A stretch of 64,000 bases of DNA from positions 1 through 64,000 of the IMG/VR virus record IMGVR_UViG_3300004463_001172. One strand, written 5' to 3'. The position numbers and the translations under genes were made by a program. Under the pieces are notes generated by a model. That model did no database searches. It saw only the letters and a list, made by a program, of their open reading frames with translations, and was not told the origin of the DNA. The stretch's first letter is position 1. Every line of letters starts with the position of its first letter. Of this stretch, positions 52,898 through 61,049 are shown one piece after another. The stretch is from a virus.

Positions 52898-53188
52898 GGG
52901 GTGTGTTTCTTTGAGTCTGTGTATCTCTGCGAGCGCTCGAAAGGGGCAGATATCTGATACCGTATCAGCTGCGATCTGGGCTCCTATGGTATGGACATGC
53001 TGTACTGGCTGTTCATATGTCACTGTATTTCTATTGAAATCATAAGTGGCCGTAATCGGTGGCGGCTCAAGACAGAGATCAAACCCATGTGCAATGTAGA
53101 TCTCTTCATAACAGAGATATTGATCGATGCTATACGGGTGGCCGTAGGGTCGGAGTGAGAGTGTCGCAGATTTCATCACGGGCGCCAT
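52877..53188 (-). CDS. Hypothetical protein in a direct-repeat-bounded cassette
   Basis: A 103-residue protein starting at ATG 53188 directly after the TAA of the connector gene. It contains Tyr-Ser-Ile-Asp-Gln-Tyr-Leu-Cys-Tyr-Glu-Glu-Ile-Tyr-Ile-Ala and ends in His-Pro-Trp-Thr-Arg-Arg-Arg-Trp, the same end as the connector protein before it. The whole gene is one 312-bp unit between perfect 27-bp repeats. Possibly a moron inserted into the virion operon. Confidence 0.6.
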   Translation of the reverse strand: MAPVMKSATLSLRPYGHPYSIDQYLCYEEIYIAHGFDLCLEPPPITATYDFNRNTVTYEQPVQHVHTIGAQIAADTVSDICPFRALAEIHRLKETHPWTRRRW

Positions 53189-53209
53189 TTACCAGCGCCT
53201 CCGGGTCCA
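53183..53209 (+). repeat. 27-bp perfect direct repeat, copy 2
   Basis: Second copy, at the junction of the connector gene (stop) and the 103-residue gene (start). It contains the connector's last codons, TAA, GGAGG and ATG. Confidence 0.9.
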
Positions 53210-53905
53210 TGGATGTAAAAGAAAGCGTTCACCCCACTGATAGGTTTGGCTCGGCACATCGGCGAACACGCCCGCCGCGATCACATCAGCGCCTTGGTCT
53301 TCAGGGCCTAACCCGATCATGAGTCGGTAGCGGCTCCGGTATTCCTTCGCCAGTTCTCGATAGTCGCGCGCTTTACTGGGGGCACTCTGCGAGTCAATGC
53401 TAATCATCGGGTCGCCAGATTGGGTGAAGTAGCCGGCCAGCGCGAGACAGGCATAGGACGCGCCCAGCGTAGCCACGGCCCGATAGATGGGATCTGCAAT
53501 CGTGCCTGTCGTTTCACTAACGACATGTGGTACAGTCCATTCCAGGTTCAGCCGTTGGCTCGTGGCAATGCTGCCGCCTAAGTAGCGAATCTGATAGGTG
53601 GTACTGCTGGTCGGACTACTGATCAGGAGCCAGTCTTCGGCCTCTAAGTAGTGCGGGATGTCTGCTCCGACCGGGTATTCGATCTGGCGCACGCTGGAGA
53701 ACTCATCCACCCAGCCGGTCGGTGTCCCCAGGACGGCGGTGCCACTCCCGGCTAAGGACCGTCGCCGGGTGAGGGGAAACAATCGGCTATGCTCCGCGAC
53801 GGCATTCTGGATGGCTTCTTGACGGGCCTCAATGGTCAGCTTCTGTGCGCTATCCTGAATTAAGGCCGCGAGCACGACTTCATAATCACTGAGGACCTTG
53901 GCCAT
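53189..53905 (-). CDS. Head-tail connector/adaptor-like protein
   Basis: A 238-residue protein. The helical N-terminus (Glu-Val-Val-Leu-Ala-Ala-Leu-Ile-Gln-Asp, Ala-Glu-His-Ser-Arg-Leu-Phe-Pro) precedes a beta middle with Tyr-Gln-Ile-Arg-Tyr-Leu-Gly-Gly, and helices follow (Ala-Arg-Asp-Tyr-Arg-Glu-Leu-Ala-Lys-Glu-Tyr). This matches head-completion/adaptor proteins by layout and position after the capsid and decoration genes. The end is duplicated at 52877. Confidence 0.65.
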   Translation of the reverse strand: MAKVLSDYEVVLAALIQDSAQKLTIEARQEAIQNAVAEHSRLFPLTRRRSLAGSGTAVLGTPTGWVDEFSSVRQIEYPVGADIPHYLEAEDWLLISSPTSSTTYQIRYLGGSIATSQRLNLEWTVPHVVSETTGTIADPIYRAVATLGASYACLALAGYFTQSGDPMISIDSQSAPSKARDYRELAKEYRSRYRLMIGLGPEDQGADVIAAGVFADVPSQTYQWGERFLLHPWTRRRW

Positions 53906-54261
53906 CAGTAACTACCCTTCCCAACAAAATAGGCGGAAAAATTCAGGTTCGGACTACTCCCAGCCAAGGTATAATTTAGGCGCCCCCATTTACCAAAAGG
54001 GGGTAACGTCAAGACGGCGAGCCCGGTTGCCGTGAGCGCCGCCATGCTTTTGAGGGTCAGGAACGCCCCGCCCGTGCCATAGGTGGCATTGGGGGACCAT
54101 TGCCAGCGCGGCGTCACGGATGCCCCCGTGCCAGATTTGCCCCGCACATAGATCCAGAGTTGTGCTTGGATGTACTCACCCACCGCGATATTCGCGCTGT
54201 TGCCAGAACTCGTGCGCGTGGCTTGACTCAACAGTGGAATACTATCGGCGCGTGAGGACAT
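53905..54261 (-). CDS. Hypothetical virion protein
   Basis: A 118-residue beta-rich protein (Ala-Gln-Leu-Trp-Ile-Tyr-Val-Arg-Gly-Lys; Phe-Leu-Thr-Leu-Lys-Ser-Met). It lies between the decoration-like genes and the connector gene; the overlap of 20 bp with the next gene is in a different frame. Possibly a head or neck accessory protein. Confidence 0.6.
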   Translation of the reverse strand: MSSRADSIPLLSQATRTSSGNSANIAVGEYIQAQLWIYVRGKSGTGASVTPRWQWSPNATYGTGGAFLTLKSMAALTATGLAVLTLPPFGKWGRLNYTLAGSSPNLNFSAYFVGKGSY

Positions 54262-54652
54262 CCCCAGGGTTCTCCGGTCCTACGATATAGGATTTACCCA
54301 CCCATTCCATCCCAAAGGAAAGGCTCCCCTGAATGCGATAGGATACGCGCAGGAACGCCCCGAGATGACTGACGGGGATGCGATAAAATCCGATGTCGGT
54401 CAATGGCACTCCGACGACATGCTCGGCCCACCGCTGCACATCAGGGCTCACTTCCACGATGGGCCAGAGACAGGCGCCCTCGGGCCCGACCCCGTAGACA
54501 TCGAGAAACACGAGTCCTTCCGCCCAGGTGGTGACGTTGCGAGGGCTCGTGCAGCCATCCACTTGGCGCCACGCGAGATCGAGGAGGGTCACTCGTTCAC
54601 AGTGACCCTCCAGTCTCGGAGAGTGTCTGCGCAGCCGCCCCGGCCGATACAT
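54242..54652 (-). CDS. Hypothetical virion protein
   Basis: A 136-residue beta-rich protein whose ATG lies directly after the stop of the preceding gene; a GTG at Val21 is an alternative start. It contains Val-Phe-Leu-Asp-Val-Tyr-Gly-Val-Gly and Phe-Tyr-Arg-Ile-Pro-Val-Ser-His, strands of a jelly-roll-like domain. It may be a decoration or neck protein; not recognised. Confidence 0.6.
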   Translation of the reverse strand: MYRPGRLRRHSPRLEGHCERVTLLDLAWRQVDGCTSPRNVTTWAEGLVFLDVYGVGPEGACLWPIVEVSPDVQRWAEHVVGVPLTDIGFYRIPVSHLGAFLRVSYRIQGSLSFGMEWVGKSYIVGPENPGDVLTRR

Positions 54653-54655
54653 GCG

Positions 54656-55096
54656 CTAGAGCGTCCAGCCGTGCTGATACATGGCGGCGAACGTCAACCC
54701 AGCGGGGAGACCCGTGGCGAGCCCTGCCGCACTCGTCATCACCCCCACGGTCCACCATGCATTAGCCGGCGCCGTCATGACGCCTGACAGCGTGTAGGCT
54801 TTGGCCTTAGTCGCCCCCGCAGGACAGGTCGCGGCCCCTTTGACGCTGCCATTGACCCAGACGCGCAGGCGCGGGGCATTGAGGGCGCCACCGGCTGTCG
54901 CGGCGTAATGCCGCAGCTGCAAGAGCCGCGATGGCTTCGCCACAAAGAATTTAAGAGCGCGCTCGGTCGCCGTTTGTGCGGCCAGCACCCCAGGTAAAGC
55001 GTTATAGACTTGAAACACATGCGAGGGGGCCCCGGTCGCCCCGGCGGCCATCCCAGGATACCCCGCTACGATTGGCCCAGAGAGATGTGTTGCCAT
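54656..55096 (-). CDS. Decoration-like virion protein A
   Basis: A 146-residue beta-rich protein with Pro-Arg-Leu-Arg-Val-Trp-Val-Asn-Gly-Ser-Val-Lys-Gly-Ala and a C-terminal Met-Tyr-Gln-His-Gly-Trp. It is clearly paralogous to the next gene (Arg-Leu-Arg-Val-Trp-Val-Asn...; Tyr-His-His-Gly-Phe). Two such genes beside the major capsid gene suggest capsid decoration proteins, by position only. Confidence 0.6.
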   Translation of the reverse strand: MATHLSGPIVAGYPGMAAGATGAPSHVFQVYNALPGVLAAQTATERALKFFVAKPSRLLQLRHYAATAGGALNAPRLRVWVNGSVKGAATCPAGATKAKAYTLSGVMTAPANAWWTVGVMTSAAGLATGLPAGLTFAAMYQHGWTL

Positions 55097-55110
55097 CGCG
55101 CCTCCTCCCC

Positions 55111-55494
55111 CTAAGCCTTAAAGCCATGATGATACCGATATTGAAAACGAATCCCCGCCCCTGCGGTGCCAGGGGCTGACGCCACCGACAGCCCTAGCAC
55201 GGAGTTAGCCGGGCCAGTAATGGCAAAGCGATTACCGACGCTGACCGCCCCACCCGCCCCAGGGGTCATGGTAATTTGCCCGGTGCCTTTGCGCACATCG
55301 TTCACCCAGACGCGCAGGCGTGCGGTCTGACCGGCTGGATACGTGGTCGCGCCATAGACCGCCACGCCTACGAGCGTAAAGGGCTTAAACATCAAGATCC
55401 GGGTCGTCGGTTGCTGCACCGTACTGGCCGCCGCCATCGTGGCTAGCGTGCCCCAGGTATCGGCGGTGCGAATCCCTGCAATGTCTTCAAACAT
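55111..55494 (-). CDS. Decoration-like virion protein B
   Basis: A 127-residue paralogue of the preceding entry, sharing the Ala-Arg-Leu-Arg-Val-Trp-Val-Asn core and a Tyr-Arg-Tyr-His-His-Gly-Phe end, but with a different N-terminus. On the genome it is the first virion gene after the plus-strand insertion that follows the capsid gene. Likely a surface protein of the head. Confidence 0.6.
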   Translation of the reverse strand: MFEDIAGIRTADTWGTLATMAAASTVQQPTTRILMFKPFTLVGVAVYGATTYPAGQTARLRVWVNDVRKGTGQITMTPGAGGAVSVGNRFAITGPANSVLGLSVASAPGTAGAGIRFQYRYHHGFKA

Positions 55495-55559
55495 CGAGTC
55501 TCCTTTTCACGCCGGTTCTTTGTCCTGTCTGCCCGTAGCGTGAAGGATTGTGACTTGCC

Positions 55560-55588
55560 TTGACATTAGCAAATCTTTTAGGTATACT
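55560..55588 (+). promoter_or_regulatory. Consensus sigma70-like promoter
   Basis: TTGACA (55560-55565), 17 nt, TATACT (55583-55588) on the plus strand, 43 nt before ATG 55632. It drives the three-gene plus-strand cassette 55632-57427 independently of the minus-strand virion operon. Confidence 0.8.
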
Positions 55589-55631
55589 TATAACATCAAC
55601 TACTAAACTCACCATTCTGAGAGGGGTCATG

Positions 55632-55886
55632 ATGGAAACGAACTTCGACGTCACACGTGATGCCCGCCTACATCAGGCGGCTGATGCCCTGCTCAGTGCC
55701 GCTATGGCGTACTGGCAGGAATACCGACGGGTCACCGGTGGTGCCGCCGTCATTTGGGTATCCGATACGGATGGACGCTTGGTCATTCTCACCCGCGGGG
55801 AATACCGTGAAACGCTCTTCCGCAACATCGACGCACTCAAGCAGGACACCCAATTCCTCAAACCCTTTGAGGAGCCTACGTCATAA
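55632..55886 (+). CDS. Small hypothetical protein of the mobile cassette
   Basis: An 84-residue protein from ATG 55632 (GAGAGGGG upstream; ATG 55629 is an alternative start). Helical N-terminus, then Val-Ile-Trp-Val-Ser-Asp-Thr-Asp-Gly-Arg-Leu-Val-Ile-Leu-Thr-Arg-Gly. It overlaps the next gene by one base (TAATG), so it is the first gene of an operon ending in the HNH gene. Role unknown; perhaps a regulator. Confidence 0.65.
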   Translation: METNFDVTRDARLHQAADALLSAAMAYWQEYRRVTGGAAVIWVSDTDGRLVILTRGEYRETLFRNIDALKQDTQFLKPFEEPTS

Positions 55887-56380
55887 TGGCAGCCAACTGG
55901 AGCGATGACACGAATCAGAAACGGAGTAAAGCCCTCAAAGGCCGTAAGCAGACGCCGAAGCATATTATGGCCCGTGTAGCAGCTCGGAAGGCCAAAGGTC
56001 CATGGTTTCCGAAGAAGATGAGTCCTCCATCGAGTGCCGATACCCCACCACGCACGGTGTGTGATATAGGATTTTATCGAGGACATCCCACGATCACGTT
56101 TAAAGAAGAGCAAGAATCTGAAGAGTACCCAGTGAAATGGCGTTACGCTGATACGTTGGAGCAGACGCCCCAAGATGGCGAGGGGATCGAGCGGCCCTGT
56201 ATTGCCTGTCATCGCCGGGCAGCAATTGATGGTCCTGATCCATGTCTGGGATGGATTCCAGAGGTGACCTTTGCCTGTTGTGGGCATGGGAATGTAAGCC
56301 AAGCGTATGTCGTGTTTGACGCCGGTCATTGCCTCAGAGGACCAGAGGCAGTCGCTTTCTTTGAAACGCTGCACGAATAA
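55886..56380 (+). CDS. NUMOD3-type motif fused to a Cys/His-rich domain
   Basis: A 164-residue protein. The first 40 residues have the NUMOD3 helix pattern (Ser-Lys-Ala-Leu-Lys-Gly-Arg-Lys-Gln-Thr-Pro-Lys-His) seen in mobile endonucleases. The C-terminal 60 residues contain Cys-x-x-Cys-His, Asp-Pro-Cys-Leu-Gly-Trp and Ala-Cys-Cys-Gly-His-Gly followed by a Tyr-Val-Val-Phe strand, a small Cys-rich module I have seen as stand-alone phage proteins. No nuclease motif is present. It lies directly before the HNH gene. Confidence 0.65.
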   Translation: MAANWSDDTNQKRSKALKGRKQTPKHIMARVAARKAKGPWFPKKMSPPSSADTPPRTVCDIGFYRGHPTITFKEEQESEEYPVKWRYADTLEQTPQDGEGIERPCIACHRRAAIDGPDPCLGWIPEVTFACCGHGNVSQAYVVFDAGHCLRGPEAVAFFETLHE

Positions 56381-56389
56381 GGGAGCCCC

Positions 56390-57427
56390 ATGGCCAAACG
56401 AGTCTTTACCGACGAATGGCGTCGCAAGATTAGCGAGGCGGCGAAGGCCAGAGCGCAGACGCCCGAAGGGAAAGCCTTGCTGAGCCGGATGAGCAAGGGC
56501 AAGAGTCCCTTGGCTGAGACACGGCAGAAGATTAGTGACGCTGGGAAGGGTCGTGTGCAATCGGAGGAAACCAAGGCCAAGCGTGTGGCGTCGAGACAGG
56601 GGTATTCGCATTCGGAGGAGACCAAGCGTAAGATTAGTACGGCGAATAGTGGCAAAGTTCGAACCGACGAAACGCGGCAGAAGTTGAGTGCTGCGGGTAA
56701 GGGACGTCCGCATACGCTGGAGCATATTGCCGCTCAGGTCAACGCCAGAAAAACCAATGGTCCGTGGTTTAAAATCGATGACATCGGTGAGCGTATTAGT
56801 CATGGCAAGAAAGCTGCATTTGATGCTTTGAGCGAACCAGCAAAAGAGATGATCCGCGCCCATGCGAGAACTATCGGTAAAGCTCGACAAGTCTGGTCTG
56901 ATATCAACTGCGAGGTTTGTCATGCTGTTGTGCCTGGGCATTTGAAGCGCTTGCGCTTTTGCTCTGATGAGTGTAAAGCCCTCGGCTTGTCGGGTGCTGG
57001 TGCGCCGAATTGGCAAGGTGGGAAGACGGACGAAAGTACGAAACAACGCCATAGCTTTGAAGCAGGTATGTGGCGTTACCTCGTCTTGCACCGAGACGAG
57101 CTGCAATGTCAAATATGTGGGACTCGTGAAAATTTGCATGCACACCATATCAAATCGTGGAGTCAGTATCCCGATCTTCGCTTTGATCTAGAAAACGGGA
57201 TAACCCTCTGCATCGACTGTCATGAAACCACGCATGGCCGAAGCCTCAATGGTAAAAATACAGGCACGTATCAAGTACAATGTCAGTGTGCCTGGTGTGA
57301 TACGGTGTTCCCTCGTGAAAAGAACCGCGTCCGGGACTTGAACTATTGTGACCGGGTCTGCTCTGCACAACATATGCGTGTGAAAGCCCTACTTAAGCAT
57401 TATGGGAGGGCCAAGGCACTCGCTTGA
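56390..57427 (+). CDS. NUMOD3-HNH mobile endonuclease
   Basis: A 345-residue protein. Residues 1-115 hold several NUMOD3-type repeats (Arg-Lys-Ile-Ser-x-Ala-x-x-Gly-Arg/Lys). A Cys-rich finger follows at about 170-200. The HNH motif comes next: Cys-Gln-Ile-Cys-Gly...Leu-His-Ala-His-His-Ile-Lys-Ser-Trp...Leu-Glu-Asn-Gly-Ile-Thr-Leu-Cys-x-x-Cys-His, and a last zinc finger completes it. It is inserted between the capsid and decoration genes, opposite strand, with its end 18 bp from the convergent capsid gene stop. It is probably a homing endonuclease that targets this locus in relatives. Confidence 0.85.
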   Translation: MAKRVFTDEWRRKISEAAKARAQTPEGKALLSRMSKGKSPLAETRQKISDAGKGRVQSEETKAKRVASRQGYSHSEETKRKISTANSGKVRTDETRQKLSAAGKGRPHTLEHIAAQVNARKTNGPWFKIDDIGERISHGKKAAFDALSEPAKEMIRAHARTIGKARQVWSDINCEVCHAVVPGHLKRLRFCSDECKALGLSGAGAPNWQGGKTDESTKQRHSFEAGMWRYLVLHRDELQCQICGTRENLHAHHIKSWSQYPDLRFDLENGITLCIDCHETTHGRSLNGKNTGTYQVQCQCAWCDTVFPREKNRVRDLNYCDRVCSAQHMRVKALLKHYGRAKALA

Positions 57428-57445
57428 CCCACCCATATTATTAGA

Positions 57446-59314
57446 CTATATAGTGAGAGAAGAAGCAGAAGTTGATGCAACAAATCCACGATAGTCTAAT
57501 ATTGATAAACCCCATATGTGCCGTATTTTATACGTTATTTTATCTGCGTCCATCATTGCAGATCCACTGACGTTCTCTTGATCGCTCACAAAGATTTCCG
57601 GGTCTTCGTTACCTCTGAAGAATCCGACTTCAAACGTGGGCACGTCCCGAGGGTCAGCAATGAGGTACCATCGGTTTCCGTTCGTCCAATAGGGGATTTG
57701 GACCGGTACCATGCCGAACCGTTGAAACAGGTTGGCATCGTTATCTGTGGTAAATGGCTCTCCCCGTGTGGTTTCAGTAAGCTTCCCTGCCGCTCTCCAG
57801 AGCTGCCGAGGATGAATCAGGAAGCGTGGGGTTAAGCCTAAGAGTTCCACGCTATTGCCATAGGCGGTTTGTCCACCCAAGAGCTGAATCGCGGCGTCGA
57901 GACCATCCGCATTCAGCGGGTTATTGACCGCCAAGTTCGCATGTCCTGTGGTAAATACAGAGGTCGTATCTCCGTCAAACGCCAGGGCAATATTCTGATC
58001 CAACATATCGAAGAACCCACGGAATAAGGTTTGTGCTGCCGCACGGCCTAGACGCTGAGGAATCCGACGAATGACTTGGATGTCGTCGTTCGCCATGGCT
58101 TCCATGGTGATGGTCTCTAGCCCACCACGTTTGACCAGCCGATAGGTGGACTCCTCATCATCAGGCGTCGGCAGTGGTGTGTAGCTGATCCCTTCAGGCA
58201 CGACGGGTAGTACCCCATAGCCCCCGAAGCGGAGCCGGCGTTGCAGCCGGAAATCATTGATGGTACTAATTTCCGAGGTGAGCTGGCGCCATAGCTGCAA
58301 TTCAGGAATGCGATACTCGGCGAGGACACGCCTGGTAATACTGTCCCCCATCATCTGCGCCCAGGTCGTGGTCGAGATCGCTTCTGTTAAGCGGCCATCC
58401 GCCTGTGCTCCATAGCGGCCATGAGAATCGTACTTGCCGCCTTCAATGGGCACCTGCATTTCGCGCATGACTCGTAGCGGATCCCACCGCTTGCCCATCA
58501 TGCGCTCATAGGCTTCTTGGAGCGACCGGAAGCGCTTGACCGCACTTCCATCCTTACCCTTTTGATCTTCACCTGCCCAGAAGCCGTCAAAGGCAGTACA
58601 GAGCTTATCGAACTCGCTCTCGATGATCTTTGCCCGCAGCCGCTCTTGCCCGGGGAGGTAGACTTCCCCATCGCCATTGGTGCCGAGGGGGCCAATCACG
58701 TCCCAGTAATCGTTGATCGCTTCTTCCAAGGCGGCTTCGCTAAAGACCTGCCCCTTGAATTGTTTCTCTAGCTTTTGCTGCGCCTTGGGAGGCAAGCCCG
58801 AGTCCATCAGCTTTTCCTTCAGCATGACGGTACACTCCGCGAGCTTGACCCGATGCTCCCAGCGCTCTTCAATCGCTTCAATGGCGGTTTGGCGGGTTTT
58901 ATTGGTTTGGGAAAGCTGTAAGTCTGCCACGGCTTCCGCCTCATCTTGTGTGGCACAATTGGCAATCAAGTTGCCTTCCTGCAAGACAATCCAGCGATCC
59001 TGGCGGGGTTTCACTTCGATACCGGCTTGCAAGCGGCTGAGATTCGGCGCGACGTCGTCTTCGCTGCGCTTGGCGGGTAGGGTTTCAGGCTTGGCCGATT
59101 CCTTGAGAGACTTCTCGGCTTCGGCAATGGCATCTTCGAGTTTGTCGAGATCAAAGGCTACGTCTTTGAAGGCCTTTTTGAGGGCTCGTTGGGTATCGAG
59201 CGGCAGGCTACTTTCGCGGAGCCGTTCGCTCATCAGCATCTGAGCGCGGAGCGCGTCTTGCTCGGTTTTCATCTGCTGCAACAGCTCTAAGACATTGGTA
59301 TCCGTTCCTGGCAT
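57446..59314 (-). CDS. Major capsid protein with N-terminal scaffold-like domain
   Basis: A 622-residue protein. Residues 1-270 are helical and charged (delta/scaffold-like). Residues from about 290 carry HK97-type features: Asp-Ile-Gln-Val-Ile-Arg-Arg-Ile, Leu-Gly-Leu-Thr-Pro-Arg-Phe-Leu-Ile-His-Pro and Ala-Gly-Lys-Leu-Thr-Glu-Thr. The Phe-Glu-Val-Gly-Phe-Phe-Arg-Gly-Asn-Glu-Asp-Pro-Glu-Ile-Phe-Val near the C-terminus is typical of Mu/HK97-like capsid proteins. It follows the protease gene by about 230 bp. It should be processed at the scaffold boundary. Confidence 0.85.
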   Translation of the reverse strand: MPGTDTNVLELLQQMKTEQDALRAQMLMSERLRESSLPLDTQRALKKAFKDVAFDLDKLEDAIAEAEKSLKESAKPETLPAKRSEDDVAPNLSRLQAGIEVKPRQDRWIVLQEGNLIANCATQDEAEAVADLQLSQTNKTRQTAIEAIEERWEHRVKLAECTVMLKEKLMDSGLPPKAQQKLEKQFKGQVFSEAALEEAINDYWDVIGPLGTNGDGEVYLPGQERLRAKIIESEFDKLCTAFDGFWAGEDQKGKDGSAVKRFRSLQEAYERMMGKRWDPLRVMREMQVPIEGGKYDSHGRYGAQADGRLTEAISTTTWAQMMGDSITRRVLAEYRIPELQLWRQLTSEISTINDFRLQRRLRFGGYGVLPVVPEGISYTPLPTPDDEESTYRLVKRGGLETITMEAMANDDIQVIRRIPQRLGRAAAQTLFRGFFDMLDQNIALAFDGDTTSVFTTGHANLAVNNPLNADGLDAAIQLLGGQTAYGNSVELLGLTPRFLIHPRQLWRAAGKLTETTRGEPFTTDNDANLFQRFGMVPVQIPYWTNGNRWYLIADPRDVPTFEVGFFRGNEDPEIFVSDQENVSGSAMMDADKITYKIRHIWGLSILDYRGFVASTSASSLTI

Positions 59315-59543
59315 GTACGGCGATCCTCATGCATCGAGGACTGGTCAGCGACTGACAATGTGGCGCTCCGCTGACGAGCGCAGGGTAAAGAAAGGGGAGG
59401 GGCCTCTCCCTCTTCCCTAGTCACTACTTATGGATGTCTTCTCTTCCATTCTATGCCGTCCATGCTATAATCTTAGATAGCCAATGAGATGAGCTGCGGC
59501 ATGATGGCACAAACTGAGACATCTCATGATGAGACCTTACAAG

Positions 59544-61046
59544 CTAAGACCTGTTACCTTCTGGGATCACCGCGAGAATCCTGCTGGAGACGGCTCGTTT
59601 CTCCGCTGTGGTACCTGGAAGGTCATCGAGTGCTTCCTTGATCGTCATCTCAACTGTCATCCGCCGTAAATCTCTTCGTAGCCCTTCAATGAGTGCCATC
59701 TGTGTTTGCTCAGCTTCCCGCTCACGTTCAGCCTGGGCAATCGCTACACTTGCGACGATTCGTAGGAACTGTCCACCAGCTGCGGCGTGGGTTACGAGAT
59801 CGACACTATTGACCTGACGAATGGCATCGACATGCAAGACTTGCTTTCCACCCGATTCTGTATGATGGGCGTCCCCAGATGAATCAATACTCAGCCCGTA
59901 AGGGAAGACGTACCCTTTCTCCGCTAGGTAGCGTAAATTGTTGCGAAGCCAATCGGCGGAAGGTAAGAGCCGTAATGTCCCCACGAGTCGAGAGCCCTCA
60001 ATCATTGGTTGGGTGAGCACACCAATCAGGTCACGGCTATAACCTTTTGGATTGACACGATACTCTTCATCACTCAGATGATCAAAGACCGGCTTTCCCT
60101 TTAAAGTCCGGTCATACGCATAACAGCGTGCTCCTTCAAACAATGGCGCCGCTTTCCGCAGCACATCGAGTGAATACAGCCGATCATTCTTCGATATGCC
60201 TGCTTCGATAATCGCCACTTTCCACTCGCGGCCATCTGCACCAGACTCTTGCAGAATCGTCATCGTTTCATGGAGCGCTAACGGTTCGCCGTCGATATAG
60301 GATTCTGTAATACTGACCGTCTCGGCTGGCTCTCCATGATACCCTTGCAACATTTGCTGTTGCGGGTCATTTGCTTGGGCTTCTTCAGCTTGTTTCTGCT
60401 GTTCGGCCTGAATCTCTTTGGGTGACTGCCCGCGTAACCGCTTCAGAATATCTAAGACCGTATCAAACTCTTGATAATCCGAATCTTTATGGCGTTGTCC
60501 GGCCTCTTGAAGCGCATCCTCGACCTTTATGGCTTCGATCGCTTCTTGTATCGTATCGTACCGTACCGATTCCTCCATCTCCTGTGCCGCACCAATCTTT
60601 GGCACCAAGCGATTAATCAGGCTCGTCAAGGCATCACGCTCGCCCGAGGTCATTTCTAATTCCCGGCGTCCCAGGAGGTTCAGTGCTGAGTAAATGGCTT
60701 CCTTGTAGCACTCTTCATGGTGCTGCCTGACAGGTTCAGGCATGTCATACTGTTCGGTGAGCGGAACAGGATCTACCGCTGTCAGTGCCGCGACTGTTGC
60801 ATCCACCCATGCTTGCGCCGCCGCATCTAAGATCACATCTGGCTCGGACTCTTTGATCCGGTGCCACTTTCCCTCTTTGTCTTGTTCGTAGAGCTTCTTC
60901 ACGGCGGCGAATGCCACCGCAAATTGTCGAGACTCATCATCATACGACTTCGCCGCACTGTTAAAGGCCGCCATAAAAATACGCTTAGCATGCGCTGGCA
61001 TATCCTTTGTGCTGGCAGGAAGCTCTTTGACGCTTTTATAAGGCAT
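59544..61046 (-). CDS. ChaB-domain fused to head maturation protease
   Basis: A 500-residue protein. Residues 1-60 are a ChaB-like domain (Tyr-Lys-Ser-Val-Lys-Glu-Leu-Pro...Ala-His-Ala-Lys-Arg-Ile-Phe-x-x-Ala-Phe-Asn-Ser-Ala). Residues 100-240 are helical, as in scaffold segments. Residues 260-460 contain Val-Phe-Asp-His-Leu-Ser, Val-Gly-Thr-Leu-Arg-Leu-Leu-Pro, Pro-Tyr-Gly-Leu-Ser-Ile-Asp-Ser-Ser-Gly and Val-Asn-Ser-Val-Asp-Leu-Val-Thr, the layout of phage capsid maturation serine proteases (His and Ser probable catalytic residues). GTGGAGG precedes the ATG. Confidence 0.8.
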   Translation of the reverse strand: MPYKSVKELPASTKDMPAHAKRIFMAAFNSAAKSYDDESRQFAVAFAAVKKLYEQDKEGKWHRIKESEPDVILDAAAQAWVDATVAALTAVDPVPLTEQYDMPEPVRQHHEECYKEAIYSALNLLGRRELEMTSGERDALTSLINRLVPKIGAAQEMEESVRYDTIQEAIEAIKVEDALQEAGQRHKDSDYQEFDTVLDILKRLRGQSPKEIQAEQQKQAEEAQANDPQQQMLQGYHGEPAETVSITESYIDGEPLALHETMTILQESGADGREWKVAIIEAGISKNDRLYSLDVLRKAAPLFEGARCYAYDRTLKGKPVFDHLSDEEYRVNPKGYSRDLIGVLTQPMIEGSRLVGTLRLLPSADWLRNNLRYLAEKGYVFPYGLSIDSSGDAHHTESGGKQVLHVDAIRQVNSVDLVTHAAAGGQFLRIVASVAIAQAEREREAEQTQMALIEGLRRDLRRMTVEMTIKEALDDLPGTTAEKRAVSSRILAVIPEGNRS

Positions 61047-61049
61047 ACG

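Noticed and set aside
55673-57148. 491-residue minus-strand open frame
   Set aside because: Antisense to the NUMOD3/HNH cassette, which has a consensus promoter and recognisable motifs.
59315-59543. Possible 46-codon plus-strand gene at 59501 with TATAAT at 59466
   Set aside because: No good -35 box or ribosome site, and most of the frame is antisense to the protease gene. The intergenic region also holds a small hairpin (GCGCTC/GAGCGC) but nothing else I can support.
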